From: Sialis fuliginosa
Lineage: Eukaryota; Arthropoda; Insecta; Megaloptera; Sialidae
DNA length: 64,000 bases
Direction: 5' to 3'
NCBI GenBank assembly: GCA_961205875.1
Contig: OY540818.1
Coordinates: 15,164,761-15,228,760 of the forward strand
The notes below the pieces were generated by a model. It was not told where the DNA came from. It saw only the letters and a list, made by a program, of their open reading frames with translations, and searched no databases. Of the stretch, positions 9,447 to 20,514 are shown in pieces. The position numbers and the translations under genes were made by a program. How positions within the stretch are numbered: position 1 is the first letter of the stretch; each line of letters starts with the position of its first letter.

Positions 9447-12400
9447 TTATTTTAAATTTAATATTGATTTAGTGATTAGTAGATGTTTTCTATTTCTTCT
9501 ATATCTTACACCTTCTGGTGTTTCAACAATATAAGACCTTGGCTCTTTACATTTTTCTACTACACGACATGCTGACCAAGGATATTGAGGCATTTTTTTC
9601 ATATAAATTGAATCTCCTATTTCAAGATTTTCTAATTTTTTTGTATTACGATTATAGTAAATTTCTGACCTCTGATTATTTTCAAATTTTATTTTTTTAT
9701 ATTTTTCATTATTATAAATTTTAGGTTTTAAATTTAATTCTTTACTAGGTATCCTTGATCTTAATTTACGTGACATTAAAAGTTGTGCTGGAGATGGTAA
9801 ATTATATTTTGGGCTATTTCTATAATTTAATAAAGCTAAATATATATCACTACCATCCTCATCACAGCGTTTAAGTAAATTTTTAACAATGCAAACATGT
9901 TTTTCACACAAACCGTTTGATTGCTGATAATTCGGGCTAATTAATGAGTATTCTATATCCCAGTTTTTATAAAATTCAAATATCTCTTTAGAATTAAATG
10001 GTGGCCCTCCATCAGTAACCACTTTTTTAGGAATGCCATGTCTTGCAAAGATACTTTTCATATGCATTATTATTTTTTTAGCTGTATGTGTATTCTTTGC
10101 TTTATGTTTACCTAAATAAGCTAATTCTATATATTGAGAATAATAATCAACTATTAATAAATAATCATTACTATTATGCGTAAAAATATCCATACCTATT
10201 TTTTCAAATGGTAATGAATTTATATCATGTGCTTTAAGAGGCTCTTTAGAATTACATCTGCGGTATTTAATACAGACTTGACATTTTAAAATTCTATTTT
10301 CAATATCTTCATTAATTCCTAACCAATATATTATATTTTTCGCTAATTTTTTACATTTATTAATACCTAAATGTCCCTCGTGAATGCGTTCTAGCATTTC
10401 ATTTCTAAGTGAAAATGGTATAACCAAACTATTGTTTTTAAAAACTAGACCTTGTTCAACATAAATATCATTTTTTAATTTAAAATATGACTTTACTGAC
10501 TCATCTATTTTATTTTTATATTTTGGCCATCCATTTTGATAATAATATATAATTTTCTGCAAAACTAAATCTTTTGTAGTTTCTATTTTAATTTGTTCTA
10601 ATTTTTCATTAGATACCGACAAATTATTGATAAAAAAATTACTATGAATTCTAATTTCTTCTTCTAGTTCTAAATCTAAAATTTCATTTTTATCACCCTC
10701 ATCATTAATAGCTGCTCTTGATAGTGTATCTGATATATACATTTTCTTTCCTGATTTATAAGTTACATCTAAATCATAAGCTTGTAATTTTAACATAAGT
10801 CTTTGTAACCTTTTTGGTACATCAGCTAATGGTTTTTTAAATAAAGAAACTAATGGCTGATGATCAGTTTCAACATGTATAGTTTGACCATAAAGATAAC
10901 AATGAAATCTATTACAACCAAAATATATAGCATATAATTCTTTTTCTATCTGTGCCCAGTTTACTTGATTTTTAGACATTGTTTTAGATGCATAAGCAAT
11001 TGGTCTATTTTCATGTAAAATTACAGCACCTACAGAGTCTTTTGAGCTATCTGCTGATAATGTTATCGGTTTATTAGGATCATAATGAACTAAAATTGGA
11101 GCTTCTATTATAGCTTTTTTTAAATTAATAAATTCGTTTTCATGAACATCTTCCCAATGCCAAGCAATATTCTTTTTTAAAAGTATTCGTAAATTTTTAG
11201 TTTCTAATGACATGTTTTTTATATATGAACCTAAATAATTAATCATACCTAAAAATCTTTGTAATGCCGGTACATTTTCCGGTCTTGGCATTTCACTAAT
11301 AGCTCGACATTTTTCTTTATCGGCAAATACACCTTGACTATTAAAATAATGTCCTACAAATTTTATTTCTGACAGACCAACATGACATTTACTTTTGTTC
11401 AATTTTAAATTTGTTTGCCTAGCTCTTTCTAAAACATTTTTTAAAGTAATATCATGTTGAATCTTATCTTTGGCAAATATTAAAATATCATCACAGTAAA
11501 TTATCACATTTTCCATATCTTGAAAAATTTCTACCATTTTTCTGTGTAGTTCTTCACTTGCATTTTTCAATCCATATGGTAGTCGTAGAAATCTATATCG
11601 GCCCCATGGCGTTTGAAATGTACATAATTTTGAACTCTGTTTATCAATCTTGATCATCCAAAATGCAGAACTTGCGTCTAATGTTGAAAAATATGAAGCA
11701 CCTGCGAGTTTTGATCGTATTGTTTCAAATGTAGGTAGTTGATAATGTGAACGCAGTATATATCGATTTAATACTCTTGGATCTAAACAAACTCTTAATG
11801 ATTTATCCACTTTTTCGACTAAAACAATAGAATTGACCCATTGTGTTGGTTCAGTTACTTTTGTAATTACATCCAACTTGACCATTCTATCTAATTCTGC
11901 TTTATACTTGTCTAATAATTTAAATGGAACTTTTCTTGGTGGATCTACTCTGGGTTCTGCATCAGATACTAATTTAATTTTAGCATATCCTGGCAAACAT
12001 CCTAGTCCTTCAAAAACATCATTGTAATTAGTAAATAAATTTTTATAATTTACAATTTCTATTTCATTATTTACTTGACATATTTTCTTTATGAGTTGAT
12101 TTTCATTGCATGTTTTCAAACCCAATATTGTGTCACTGTTTGTTAAATCACATATATAAAAATCAATTAATGCTATTTTATTATTTACCATTTGACATTT
12201 TAGTGAACAATGTCCAATTATAGGAATCTTTTGTCCTCCATAAGCTGCTAGCTTATTTTTAGTTTTTTCTATAATATTTTCATTAAGTCCTATACTTCTG
12301 AATGTATTTATGTTCATTACATTTGCACATGCACCACTGTCTAATGCACATTTAATAAATTTATTATTTATTTTTAAATCTGTTGTCCAGTAATTATTAA

Positions 12401-13274
12401 CATTATTTTTGTTTACTGACCCAATAAATAATTCTTCACTTTCTTGTTCATCTTCTTGTTGTTCTATCTGATTTAATAATTTTGTTTTGCACATAAAATC
12501 ATAATGATTTCTTTTGAAACATTTTTTACACGTAGTACCTATAGCAGGACACTTTTTTGTATGTATTTCTCCACATCGACCACAATTTGTTTTTGATGGC
12601 CATTTATTTCTTTTTAATGATTGACAACTTGGTGAACGATTACGATAATTTTGACGTTTATTATAATATTCTTTTTTAATTTCATAAACTACGTTATCTT
12701 GATCTAATTCTTGTGCATTGCTTATAGATAATTCTAAATTTTTTGCAATTTCTATAGCCTTTTCTAAATGTATAACATCATCTTCAGTTAATAATTTTTC
12801 TTTTATGTAAAGATTTGATTTTTTAAATCCTGCAATCATCAAATCCTTGATTAAACTTTCTCTTAAGTCACCTAATTCACAAGAATAACTTAAATTTTTT
12901 AATTCTGTTACAAATTCATCGATTGATTCATTATTAAGCTGTTTTCTTGTTAATAATTTATGTCTTTCCATTGTTAATTTCTTTTTTGGTATGAAATAAC
13001 ATTGAAATCTTTCTATTAATTCATTGTATGTAACTGTATCAATATCCACATCAAATGAATTGAATATTTGTAATATTTGAGGATTATTTCCCATATTATG
13101 TAGTAATAATGCTACTTTTCGTGAATTCTTTTCATTTTCTAATCCACTTGCTCTAATAAATACTTTGTATTGCTGAACCCATAATTTCCAGTTTTCAGAT
13201 AGATTCCCATCTAAATTCAATGGATGTACTGTATTTGTGCTGGATGATGAAGATTTTTTGTTTCTTTCACTCAT
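9447..13274 (-). CDS. gag-pol: Gag-Pol polyprotein of Ty3/Gypsy retrotransposon
   Basis: This 1275-residue single frame, with no frameshift between gag and pol, encodes the capsid and the enzymes that copy and integrate the element. The gag part (about 1-230) contains NLSENWKLW. Two zinc knuckles follow at 231-242 (CX2CX3HX3C) and 249-262 (CX2CX4HX4C). The protease has DSG at 312-314. In the reverse transcriptase, D533 lies in TLDASSAF and the YCDD box is at 593-596. RNase H has D742, E779, D804 and D849 as likely catalytic acids. Integrase has a zinc-binding H965, H968, C998, C1001 set and a catalytic triad D1029, D1088, E1124 (D,D-35-E). All key residues are present and no stops interrupt, so the copy appears coding-competent. 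The ATG at 13274 is the first of the frame and lies 122 bases inside the 5' LTR. Confidence 0.95.
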   Translation of the reverse strand: MSERNKKSSSSSTNTVHPLNLDGNLSENWKLWVQQYKVFIRASGLENEKNSRKVALLLHNMGNNPQILQIFNSFDVDIDTVTYNELIERFQCYFIPKKKLTMERHKLLTRKQLNNESIDEFVTELKNLSYSCELGDLRESLIKDLMIAGFKKSNLYIKEKLLTEDDVIHLEKAIEIAKNLELSISNAQELDQDNVVYEIKKEYYNKRQNYRNRSPSCQSLKRNKWPSKTNCGRCGEIHTKKCPAIGTTCKKCFKRNHYDFMCKTKLLNQIEQQEDEQESEELFIGSVNKNNVNNYWTTDLKINNKFIKCALDSGACANVMNINTFRSIGLNENIIEKTKNKLAAYGGQKIPIIGHCSLKCQMVNNKIALIDFYICDLTNSDTILGLKTCNENQLIKKICQVNNEIEIVNYKNLFTNYNDVFEGLGCLPGYAKIKLVSDAEPRVDPPRKVPFKLLDKYKAELDRMVKLDVITKVTEPTQWVNSIVLVEKVDKSLRVCLDPRVLNRYILRSHYQLPTFETIRSKLAGASYFSTLDASSAFWMIKIDKQSSKLCTFQTPWGRYRFLRLPYGLKNASEELHRKMVEIFQDMENVIIYCDDILIFAKDKIQHDITLKNVLERARQTNLKLNKSKCHVGLSEIKFVGHYFNSQGVFADKEKCRAISEMPRPENVPALQRFLGMINYLGSYIKNMSLETKNLRILLKKNIAWHWEDVHENEFINLKKAIIEAPILVHYDPNKPITLSADSSKDSVGAVILHENRPIAYASKTMSKNQVNWAQIEKELYAIYFGCNRFHCYLYGQTIHVETDHQPLVSLFKKPLADVPKRLQRLMLKLQAYDLDVTYKSGKKMYISDTLSRAAINDEGDKNEILDLELEEEIRIHSNFFINNLSVSNEKLEQIKIETTKDLVLQKIIYYYQNGWPKYKNKIDESVKSYFKLKNDIYVEQGLVFKNNSLVIPFSLRNEMLERIHEGHLGINKCKKLAKNIIYWLGINEDIENRILKCQVCIKYRRCNSKEPLKAHDINSLPFEKIGMDIFTHNSNDYLLIVDYYSQYIELAYLGKHKAKNTHTAKKIIMHMKSIFARHGIPKKVVTDGGPPFNSKEIFEFYKNWDIEYSLISPNYQQSNGLCEKHVCIVKNLLKRCDEDGSDIYLALLNYRNSPKYNLPSPAQLLMSRKLRSRIPSKELNLKPKIYNNEKYKKIKFENNQRSEIYYNRNTKKLENLEIGDSIYMKKMPQYPWSACRVVEKCKEPRSYIVETPEGVRYRRNRKHLLITKSILNLK

Positions 13275-13380
13275 TTTTATTTTTATAAATTTTTATTTTA
13301 TTTAATACCAGTCACTTTATTTTCAGTCTTCTTTTATGTCTTCTTTTTAAATAGAGATCATTATTTCTTTTTTATTAGAG

Positions 13381-13396
13381 ACCACACCTGACACCA
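13381..13396 (-). promoter_or_regulatory. Primer-binding site, tRNA-Leu-like
   Basis: Directly inside the 5' LTR the minus strand reads TGGTGTCAGGTGTGGT. Its complement ends CACACCTGACACCA. From memory, insect leucine tRNAs end in CCCACTCCTGACACCA or a close variant, so tRNA-Leu is the likely primer. Confidence 0.65.
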
Positions 13397-13501
13397 TGTT
13401 ATATTTTTATTTAATTTAATATTTGATACATGATTGATTTATATCTAATTCACATGTTCTCTTGTTTACATATTATTCCACAGTCATCTAGATATGTAAC
13501 A
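13397..13501 (-). repeat. 5' LTR of the Gypsy element
   Basis: 105 bp, identical to 9266-9370. It holds the element's promoter by definition. TATAAATC near the middle of the minus-strand LTR is a possible TATA-like box. The ATTAT duplication follows at 13502-13506. Confidence 0.93.
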
Positions 13502-13506
13502 ATTAT
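13502..13506. repeat. Target-site duplication ATTAT (right)
   Basis: It matches 9261-9265 and confirms the right boundary of the element. Confidence 0.9.
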
Positions 13507-13584
13507 AAAATGATAGAAGTAATTATACTCGTAGTTTGAATAATGCTGTCATACAAGTTGTAGAAAATCATGTATATAAGGAAA

Positions 13585-13672
13585 ATGGAAGTATTGTATT
13601 ACCGTTAAGAAATTGTGCCCGAGGTAAAAGAAGATTTTGATTGTACTACCTTCAGAACGTAAAGAAAAGTTG
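13585..13672 (+). repeat. Dispersed repeat fragment
   Basis: 'ggaagtattgtattaccgtt' followed by 'attgtgcccgag' matches 'ggaagtattttaataccgtc' and 'atcgtgcccgag' at 35370-35407. The later part matches 8415-8460. The class is unknown. Confidence 0.55.
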
Positions 13673-13729
13673 TTTTTCGCATAGTTCTTTTTTTCTACCA
13701 CGTCAGAATTTATATAAAAACGTTGGTAT

Positions 13730-13938
13730 GTATGTATGTCACGTCATTACGCCTAAACCACTGGACGTATCGAAGCCATATTCACAACATGTGTTCATTT
13801 GGTAATCCGATAAGTTTATATGTTTTTTGGACCCGCTTGGTGGCGCTGGAATCGAGATATTTACGAAAATGTGTATTTATGGTCTGATTTTTAAACAAAT
13901 TATTTTTGGGCAGAACAACGTTTGCCAGGTCAGCTAGT
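13730..13938 (+). mobile_element. Helitron-like 3' end (remnant)
   Basis: The segment ends 'gccaggtcagctag' followed by TTT at 13934-13940. A CTAG(T) terminus is the usual 3' end of Helitron-type elements, and similar '...gtcagctagt' ends are, from memory, common in moth and butterfly DNA. No helicase coding sequence is present. The 5' end was not located. Confidence 0.45.
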
Positions 13939-14122
13939 TTTATATATTATATTAAATAATAAAAATACATGTAATAATATATGAACTACTTTTAAGAAAA
14001 CTGGATATAGGTTTCAAAAATAGGTATCATATTTGAATTTATAAAACTGCAAAGTTGGTATAAAACACGAAAAATATTTAACAGTAAATTAGTGTATAAT
14101 TATTAAAATGCCTTAACAATTA

Positions 14123-14560
14123 TTGTCATCATGGTTTATTGAATACGATGCAGTAAAAGCTGACAGCAATAATAACATATACATTTTTCTCATGTTTTCA
14201 TATTGCGTTGAACTTCAGGAAATATTATTTGTGTCTGGTGTGTTTTTATTACTGATATTCTATTTTTGTTCCGTTAACCATGAATATGTCGTAGACTGCC
14301 AATGCCGTTATATTTTTATTTTCATTCTAGTCATATGATTCTATAGATAACTATTTTAATACAAAACTTGATAGCGTAGAAAAATTGAATAGATAATGAT
14401 TTTTGTTAAATTTAAATGGGCGCTTGCTGCTTACAATTAGTTATTTTATATTTTAGATATACATACATGCATTGATAACTTTAAAAAATTATAAATTTTC
14501 AATGAAAACATTTATTTTAAAGGTACACTGTATTTAACAAAAAAGTATAACTTACTTAAT
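14123..14560. other. A+T-rich DNA, no feature seen
   Basis: A 71-codon open frame at 14123-14338 has no splice sites, motif or composition shift to support it. It is judged a chance frame. Confidence 0.4.
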
Positions 14561-14561
14561 A

Positions 14562-14700
14562 AATTTTTCGGGATACAAAGTAGCCTATATCCTTCCTCAG
14601 GATGCAAGCTATCTCCCTGCAAAATTCCATCAAGATCGGTTCAGCGGTTTATTCATGGAAAGGTAACAAACAGACAGACATACATGCAGAGAGACACTTA
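14562..14700 (+). repeat. RTE/Helitron-type dispersed repeat tail
   Basis: 'tacaaagtagcctatatcct', 'tccatcaagatcggttcagc', 'ggtttattcatg' and 'aacagacagacat' reproduce a formula I know from many lepidopteran intergenic sequences. It is a short, decayed remnant. Confidence 0.55.
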
Positions 14701-14899
14701 GTTATGGATTATAAAATACTTAATAAAATGTACCTACGTTCTACCATAGTGTAACTTACACCTAGAACCTAGAAACAAAATAAATAATTATATAATCTGA
14801 CAAATAAGGGTTGCATCCAGATAAACCCATATTTTCACAAAGATAAATAATAATCTCCATTGACCGTAGAGTCCGTTACGGTTGATTGATTTCAATCAA

Positions 14900-16150
14900 A
14901 TCCTGTGACACAAATACTGGTTATTGGTTCAGATAAGAATAATGGTGAGTTTTCCTGAGCTATCAAATAGGAATATCGAACGTGCTCACGAAAACCAGGG
15001 TGGTACAGCATGAAATTTTCCACAACTATCGACTAATTGTAAAAACGCTAGTCTGAATAATCGTGGCCTCGTGGAAATGGTAAAAAAAACATATGATAAT
15101 GTTTGTGCGTAAATATTGTTGTTTATAGATGGTAGTTTTTTTTGTGAGGTGAGTAGAAGAATGGTGTAGTTAGAATGTAGATAACATACTTGTTTATGTG
15201 AGTATGAACCTATGTCAGTGGTTGCCAAAATTAGAAATGAAGTTTTGGTATATACATTAATATATTATACAAGCTATTATTTATGCAAAAAATAAATTAA
15301 ATAAATTACTGATTCAATTCAAATATAAGTTTTAATGTATCAAGCGTTGATATTAGTATGCAGGGGCGCCCGTATAATTTACCCCAAGTGACAAAAGTTA
15401 TTCATACATATATTGAAATTTCACTGTGGGGCTCCATTTACATTGTTGAATTATAACATTTTTTTCGGGGTGAATTTTTAGGCGATAATACCCTCCCTCC
15501 TGGTTGGTATTATCCAAAAAGAAAATAATTAAGAACAATTTTAGATAAAATTTTATTAAAGACAAAAAAATAGTTATATTCATATGAATATTAAATGTAA
15601 TTAATAAATAATCCACTAATGTAAATTAAAATAGCAAATATTGATTCAGCCCCCCCTCTTGTTTGTGGGATGCCTTTCTACCCCACATTTTTTCCAAGAA
15701 AATTACTAATTAATGCGTTGTAATTTTTTTTGTTAAAGCTACAGGAAAAAATAGTAATTAATATTAATTAATACATATTTAATATGCAATATATTATGTA
15801 GTACATAATAGAAGCATTCCGAACTTTTTTTTAAATAAACTATCAGGAACACATAATTATAAAGAAGTAAATATTTTCACGCGCACGCGCACGTACTTAC
15901 AGACACACAAATACATATATATATACAATAATATATGTATATAATTGAAATTGACACATGTTATGCAAAAATAATTTATACAATAAAATCAGAATAAAAA
16001 AGTGTTTCTCAAACAGCGTTGTACAAAAGTCATAATCAATTAAATATTAGATATAAATATCATTTCAAATTAAGGAAACCTAATAAATCTCATAAATACT
16101 TGCATACAATAAAAATAAAATACTTACTAATTTCAATATTTGATTAGAAA
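14900..16150. other. A+T-rich DNA, no gene seen
   Basis: Open frames on the minus strand at 14986-15228 and 15398-15616 have no supporting signal. 'caggggcgcccg' at 15361 may be a lone hAT-like end, but no partner end was found. Confidence 0.35.
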
Positions 16151-16199
16151 CACCAACACAACTTCCCAATAAAAAAATTAGTCATAGTATTATGAGACA

Positions 16200-16430
16200 C
16201 GAACATCGATCACTATAGGTTACATTCATATGCACAATAATTACAGTGACATACAGACTGACCTGACGTAACACTGCACCTGAGTGCAACCGCGATGGCA
16301 CTACTGCACTAGTTTCAAGACCACGAGATGCAAGTTATCGATTGCAGTATTGTATATCTACAACGTATTTTGAGCGCACTTCACTTGCTGTTTTTTCACG
16401 TCGAGAGTCTGGGTACATACATATTGATTG
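16200..16430. promoter_or_regulatory. GC-enriched non-coding island
   Basis: Around 'ctgacctgacgtaacactgc', 'accgcgatggcactactgca' and 'ttatcgattgcag' the base composition and complexity rise above the flanks. No frame is sustained. It is a candidate regulatory element or untranslated exon. Confidence 0.3.
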
Positions 16431-16741
16431 TATGAGTGTTGCATATTTACCTGAATCTTAGGTCGGGTATTATTAATTAGCGATTTGTATATGGGGATAA
16501 TTATAATCGTAAATAAGAGAGCAGGGTTGTACTCGATAATATTTGTAATGATTTCAGGAATTTAAAATTTATTTAATTATATTAGTTCTTAAAGTTATTA
16601 TATGTTGAAGTTACGTGTAAATTAAAGGTATTTTTAATTATGAGATATTTAAAATGGTATCGTTCGCGTAGAAATAAAACCCGTGATATTAAATTTGACA
16701 CTGATTCTATGCATTCTTGTTAATTTTTCTCTAATTCACAC

Positions 16742-16950
16742 TGTTTCAAAGTAATTCGAAAAATTCAAAAATCGACATCAGTAAACATCCGTACTCGGTT
16801 GAAAGATCGTTTTCAAAATTAGGTGGTTTTCTTCTTAGACAAAAATTAATATTAAATATAAAATTTTACCCTTCTATGTCGTATTTGAGTTACAGCGTCT
16901 ACAGACCGACAGACAGACACACATACATCATGGTGAAAATAGTTAGAATG
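16742..16950 (+). repeat. Dispersed repeat family E copy
   Basis: 'aaaaatcgacatcagtaaac', 'atccgtactcggtt' and a later 'accgacagacagacacac' match the layout of the copy at 23540-23860. Confidence 0.6.
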
Positions 16951-17261
16951 GATTGAGGGAAAGTCTAAATGGATAATTCCATCAAAATCGGGAATTTGAA
17001 AATATTTATACTATATGTATATTATTGTATATTTTATATACTTACATGAGTAAAAGAAAGTAAAAATATTATTTTAATAAATAATATATTTACAAATGCG
17101 AAAGAGAAGGTACTAAATCATAAATGATTAGTTTATCAAAATATTTTTTGAGGGAGGTGGAGGGGTAAATTAAAATAAATTTTAAAATTAATATAAAAGT
17201 AATCAAAGTACGTGGTGGACCCTTGAATGCATTAATCTTGTATTTAATTCATTATTGGTTG

Positions 17262-17300
17262 CCATTTCAATACCGGATTTCCGGTGAAGATTTGTCTCGT
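17262..17300 (+). repeat. Dispersed repeat family L fragment
   Basis: 'ccggatttccggtgaagatt' is echoed by 'ccggacttccggtcaagatt' at 17793-17812. This is a degenerate repeat pair about 530 bp apart. Confidence 0.45.
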
Positions 17301-17784
17301 TATCATAAGTTTTCGGATTCGGAAGAATCAAAACATCCTAAATACTTTTGTTGGCGAATTGGTGTATGGAATATGAGGAGATACGACCAGGATAACTATT
17401 AACAATGCTTACACCGAATACAGGCGTTACAGTTTTAAGGGGTAGAATTAGGGGTGAAATGACAACGAACAATATTTTCATTTTAAGCAAAAAATATTAT
17501 ATGAACATAAATGCGTTCCTCAAAGCAAAATTTATGTTTACCGCCATTTTGAATGACATTATTTTTGATTAAAATACTTTTAAAATAATTGTAGAAAAAA
17601 TTGTCTTATTCATTAGATACAGTATGTTTATAAAGTCATTGTTTACAAAACTTTGGGCCTTTCGACGAGAGTGTTTCGGGGCCTACTTTGTTAAGAAGCG
17701 ATAATAAAATTTAAAAAATTATAATAATACAATATAAGTTACAATGATCCCTAATATTATTAACAAACGTTATTTATTTTATGA

Positions 17785-17830
17785 AAATTATAAGCCGGAC
17801 TTCCGGTCAAGATTTAGTCTTGCTAATAGG
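17785..17830 (+). repeat. Dispersed repeat family L fragment, second copy
   Basis: It pairs with 17262-17300. The stretch 17300-17785 between them shows no gene. Confidence 0.45.
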
Positions 17831-18272
17831 ATTCAGCAGGATCGAAATAACCTTTTCGAAAAAGTAGCCTGTACTATAAACATTTTCATCTCGTTTTATT
17901 TCTGAATCAATCAATATATATACGAGGCAATAAGGATTAAAAGGTGCTACATTTCATGACAGCTGTCACAGCTACTCACAATGTTTATGGTTTTTTGTCA
18001 GGTGTCATGTAGAATATACACACAGTTGGTACTGAGCTCGATTATCTAAACGCATTTGTGTTATTGACAATATCGTTCTACTATAAAAAGTAAACGTTTT
18101 TGCGTAAGTGCATTGGCAGATAAGGGTTCAGTATTTATGTTCGTTCTTGTTTTTTCTGTCACATGTCACGTTTTTTTTTTTATTATTCGAATATATTTAA
18201 TATATAAAAAAATAAATTTGTTTTATTGACCGATAAAAAAAAACCAAAATAATAAATTTTAATATAAATACA

Positions 18273-18334
18273 TACACTATCCTGTAAAAGTTTAAGATCA
18301 CCTGAATGGTCTTCAACTTTTGCAGGGTGGTGTA
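18273..18334 (+). repeat. 62-nt hairpin, fused Tc1-like ends or miRNA-like
   Basis: The left arm starts TACACTATCCTGTAAAAG and the right arm ends CTTTTGCAGGGTGGTGTA. They fold into one hairpin with only a few bases at the tip. Several departures from perfect complementarity become G:U pairs if the plus strand is transcribed. The ends resemble Tc1-type terminal repeats joined after loss of the interior. Confidence 0.5.
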
Positions 18335-18459
18335 TAATGTTTAAAAAAGGTAAGTGGCACCCAGAGACGAAGAAGAAATATATTTACTGAAATAATTTAT
18401 TAGCTTTCTTACAGGAAGTTATTGTAATCGGTTCGAAATCAAAATTTTCGTAACATTTT

Positions 18460-18545
18460 CTTTTTTTCGCGCCGTTTCAAAATTAATTCAAAAATTAAGA
18501 AGAGTAAACATTCGTTCCCGGTTTAATGATTACGTTTAAAATAAT
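18460..18545 (+). repeat. Dispersed repeat family E copy
   Basis: 'gcgccgtttcaaaattaatt', 'gtaaacattcgttcccgg' and 'tttaatgatt' match the family E head at 23540-23610. Confidence 0.6.
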
Positions 18546-18599
18546 CATTTGATACATATTGTAAAGAATATTATTATATAGAATTTATGTCCTATTAAT

Positions 18600-19350
18600 T
18601 TTATTCTATATTTTATTAGTTTCTCAGAAATATTTTTAATAGAATTAGAAACACGTACACTCTTCACTTTCAGTTAATCGAAAATATGCTTAAAAGCATT
18701 TTTTCAATTAGTTTCTACAAATAGGAATATTGAATGTTATTATTAAATATCGGTAAGAATTTTTTTCCAATATTATTTTTAGTATTGTATATTTCCAACA
18801 AAAATAAAATCACATATGCTGTCTTTCCGGAAATCGTTACAGCTATCAATTTTGATTGACATTTTTTCAGGATTGGCAATCAAAGCTATGGCGTTGAGTA
18901 ATGATTGATGTAGGCAATAAATAAGGGCCATTTTATAAATATTTGGAAACACATCTTCACTGTTATTACAAACGATATACAGTTATCTGTAATTATTCAT
19001 AATTCCAAATAAATTCAATTTTTAGTCAATAGTTCAACTATTAGTCATTAATTGAAATTAATTATTTAAAATGAAAATAAGCTCAACCTTTAATAATATT
19101 CATAATACGATATAATAAACAGTGGCAGTTTTTTAAAGCATATTAAATATATTAATAAAATTTTGTAGAAGATAATATATTAAAATTTGTTAATAAGTGG
19201 AAGCGAGTAGGAGGCGTTGAAGTCGTTGAACTCATATTATCTTTGTTATACTTATGTACAAATGATATAGGTACTATGGGCTTGAGAAGTCGTCTGCCTC
19301 CGTAAAGGTCAGAATCGCTTACAATAAATTCAAAAATATTAAGACTTAAA
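18600..19350. other. A+T-rich DNA, no feature seen
   Basis: No gene, exon or element boundary was recognised. Confidence 0.4.
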
Positions 19351-19351
19351 G

Positions 19352-20280
19352 CAGTGGCGTAGATAGGGGGGGGGGATCAATCTCTATAAAACTATAACAC
19401 TTTTACGTCTTATTTTCTTGTATTTTAGTCGATATTTGTATGACGAGTTGAAGTTCACTGTAGGAAATTTCACTAAAAAATTTCGAATTTTTGATTTCGT
19501 TAAAAGTATGTTTATTGTATAGAAAATGACGTGAAAAGTTGAATGCTTCAAACCGCAAGTCTGTATCTTAAACCGTTCTCGAGATATAGCCTCTCAAAGT
19601 TTTAGTTTTTTCAAATTTTTGGAGAAAAATGGCTCTAACTTTTGAACGCGTGGTCGGAATTGATTTTAGTTGACGGATTTGGAATCAGCGTGTCAAAATC
19701 TATATAATGACATGTGTAATACCTTACAACTCGAAAAAAAAAATTTCACGAAAAATCGAAAAAATTCAAAGGGGTATACCTTAAAAAAATGACGATTTTT
19801 GGCCAAAATTTTTTTGTCGGATTTTAAAGTATTATACATGTCATTATATAGATTTTGACACGCTGATTTCAAATCCGTCAACTAAAATCAATTCCGACCA
19901 CGCGTTCAAAAGTTATGGCCTTTTTTCTCCAAAAATTTGAAAAAACTAAAACTTTGAGAGGCTATATCTCGAGAACGGTTTGAGATACAGACCTGCGGTT
20001 TGAAGCATTCAACATTTCACGTCATTTTCTATACAATAAACATACTTTTAACGAAATCAAAAATTAAAAAAATTTTAGTGAAATTTCCTGCAGTGAACTT
20101 CATCTCGTCATACAAATATCGACTAAAATACAAGAAAATAAGACGTAGAATCATTTAGTCACTATATAAATATTTATATAAGAATTTAAAAACGTAAAAG
20201 CTTGAATTTAAGGTGTTTTATAACTAGTTTTTTTTGTTAATAGGAGGGGGAGGATTGACAAAATATGCTTTCCTTATTAA
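19352..20280. repeat. Family A long-palindrome element, copy 2
   Basis: It starts CAGTGGCGTAGATAG followed by a G run. The palindromic core is 19404-20147, and the right flank, shared with copy 3, runs to TATGCTTTCCTTATTA at about 20278. Its left end is the complement of the right end of copy 1, which supports CAGTGGCGTAGATAG as the element terminus. No matching 8-bp duplication was found. It is non-coding. Confidence 0.78.
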
Positions 20281-20514
20281 ATTGTTGGTAAAGATTCAGG
20301 AAAGAACAAGAAGGTATATTTACAAATTATATATTACTATTTTGAATGGTTCGCCCTCCCCACCGCCCCCTAAAGCCGGTACTGGATATTGAAGAACATT
20401 AATATTTTACTCGAAGTATTGACAACTCAGATAGTAATCGTTTTTAATCAAATAAAAAAAGAAATAAAACACAAATTTAACTTCACACGTTGATTGCATA
20501 ATGAGCACATGTGT

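Larger units (their letters stand above)
9266..13501 (-). mobile_element. Complete Ty3/Gypsy LTR retrotransposon
   Basis: A 4236-bp element lies on the minus strand, bounded by two identical 105-bp LTRs (TG...CA ends) and a 5-bp ATTAT duplication. In element order it has the LTR, a primer-binding site, a 122-bp leader, one uninterrupted gag-pol frame, a polypurine tract and the LTR. The domain order gag-protease-RT-RNase H-integrase defines it as Ty3/Gypsy, most like the mag / K02A2.6-like retroelements of invertebrates (from memory of the family). There is no env frame. Identical LTRs and an intact frame mean a recent insertion and a possibly active copy. LTRs of 105 bp are unusually short for the group. 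Confidence 0.95.

Noticed and set aside
9518-12027. Plus-strand frames at 9518-9724 and 11833-12027
   Set aside because: They are shadows of the minus-strand gag-pol gene.
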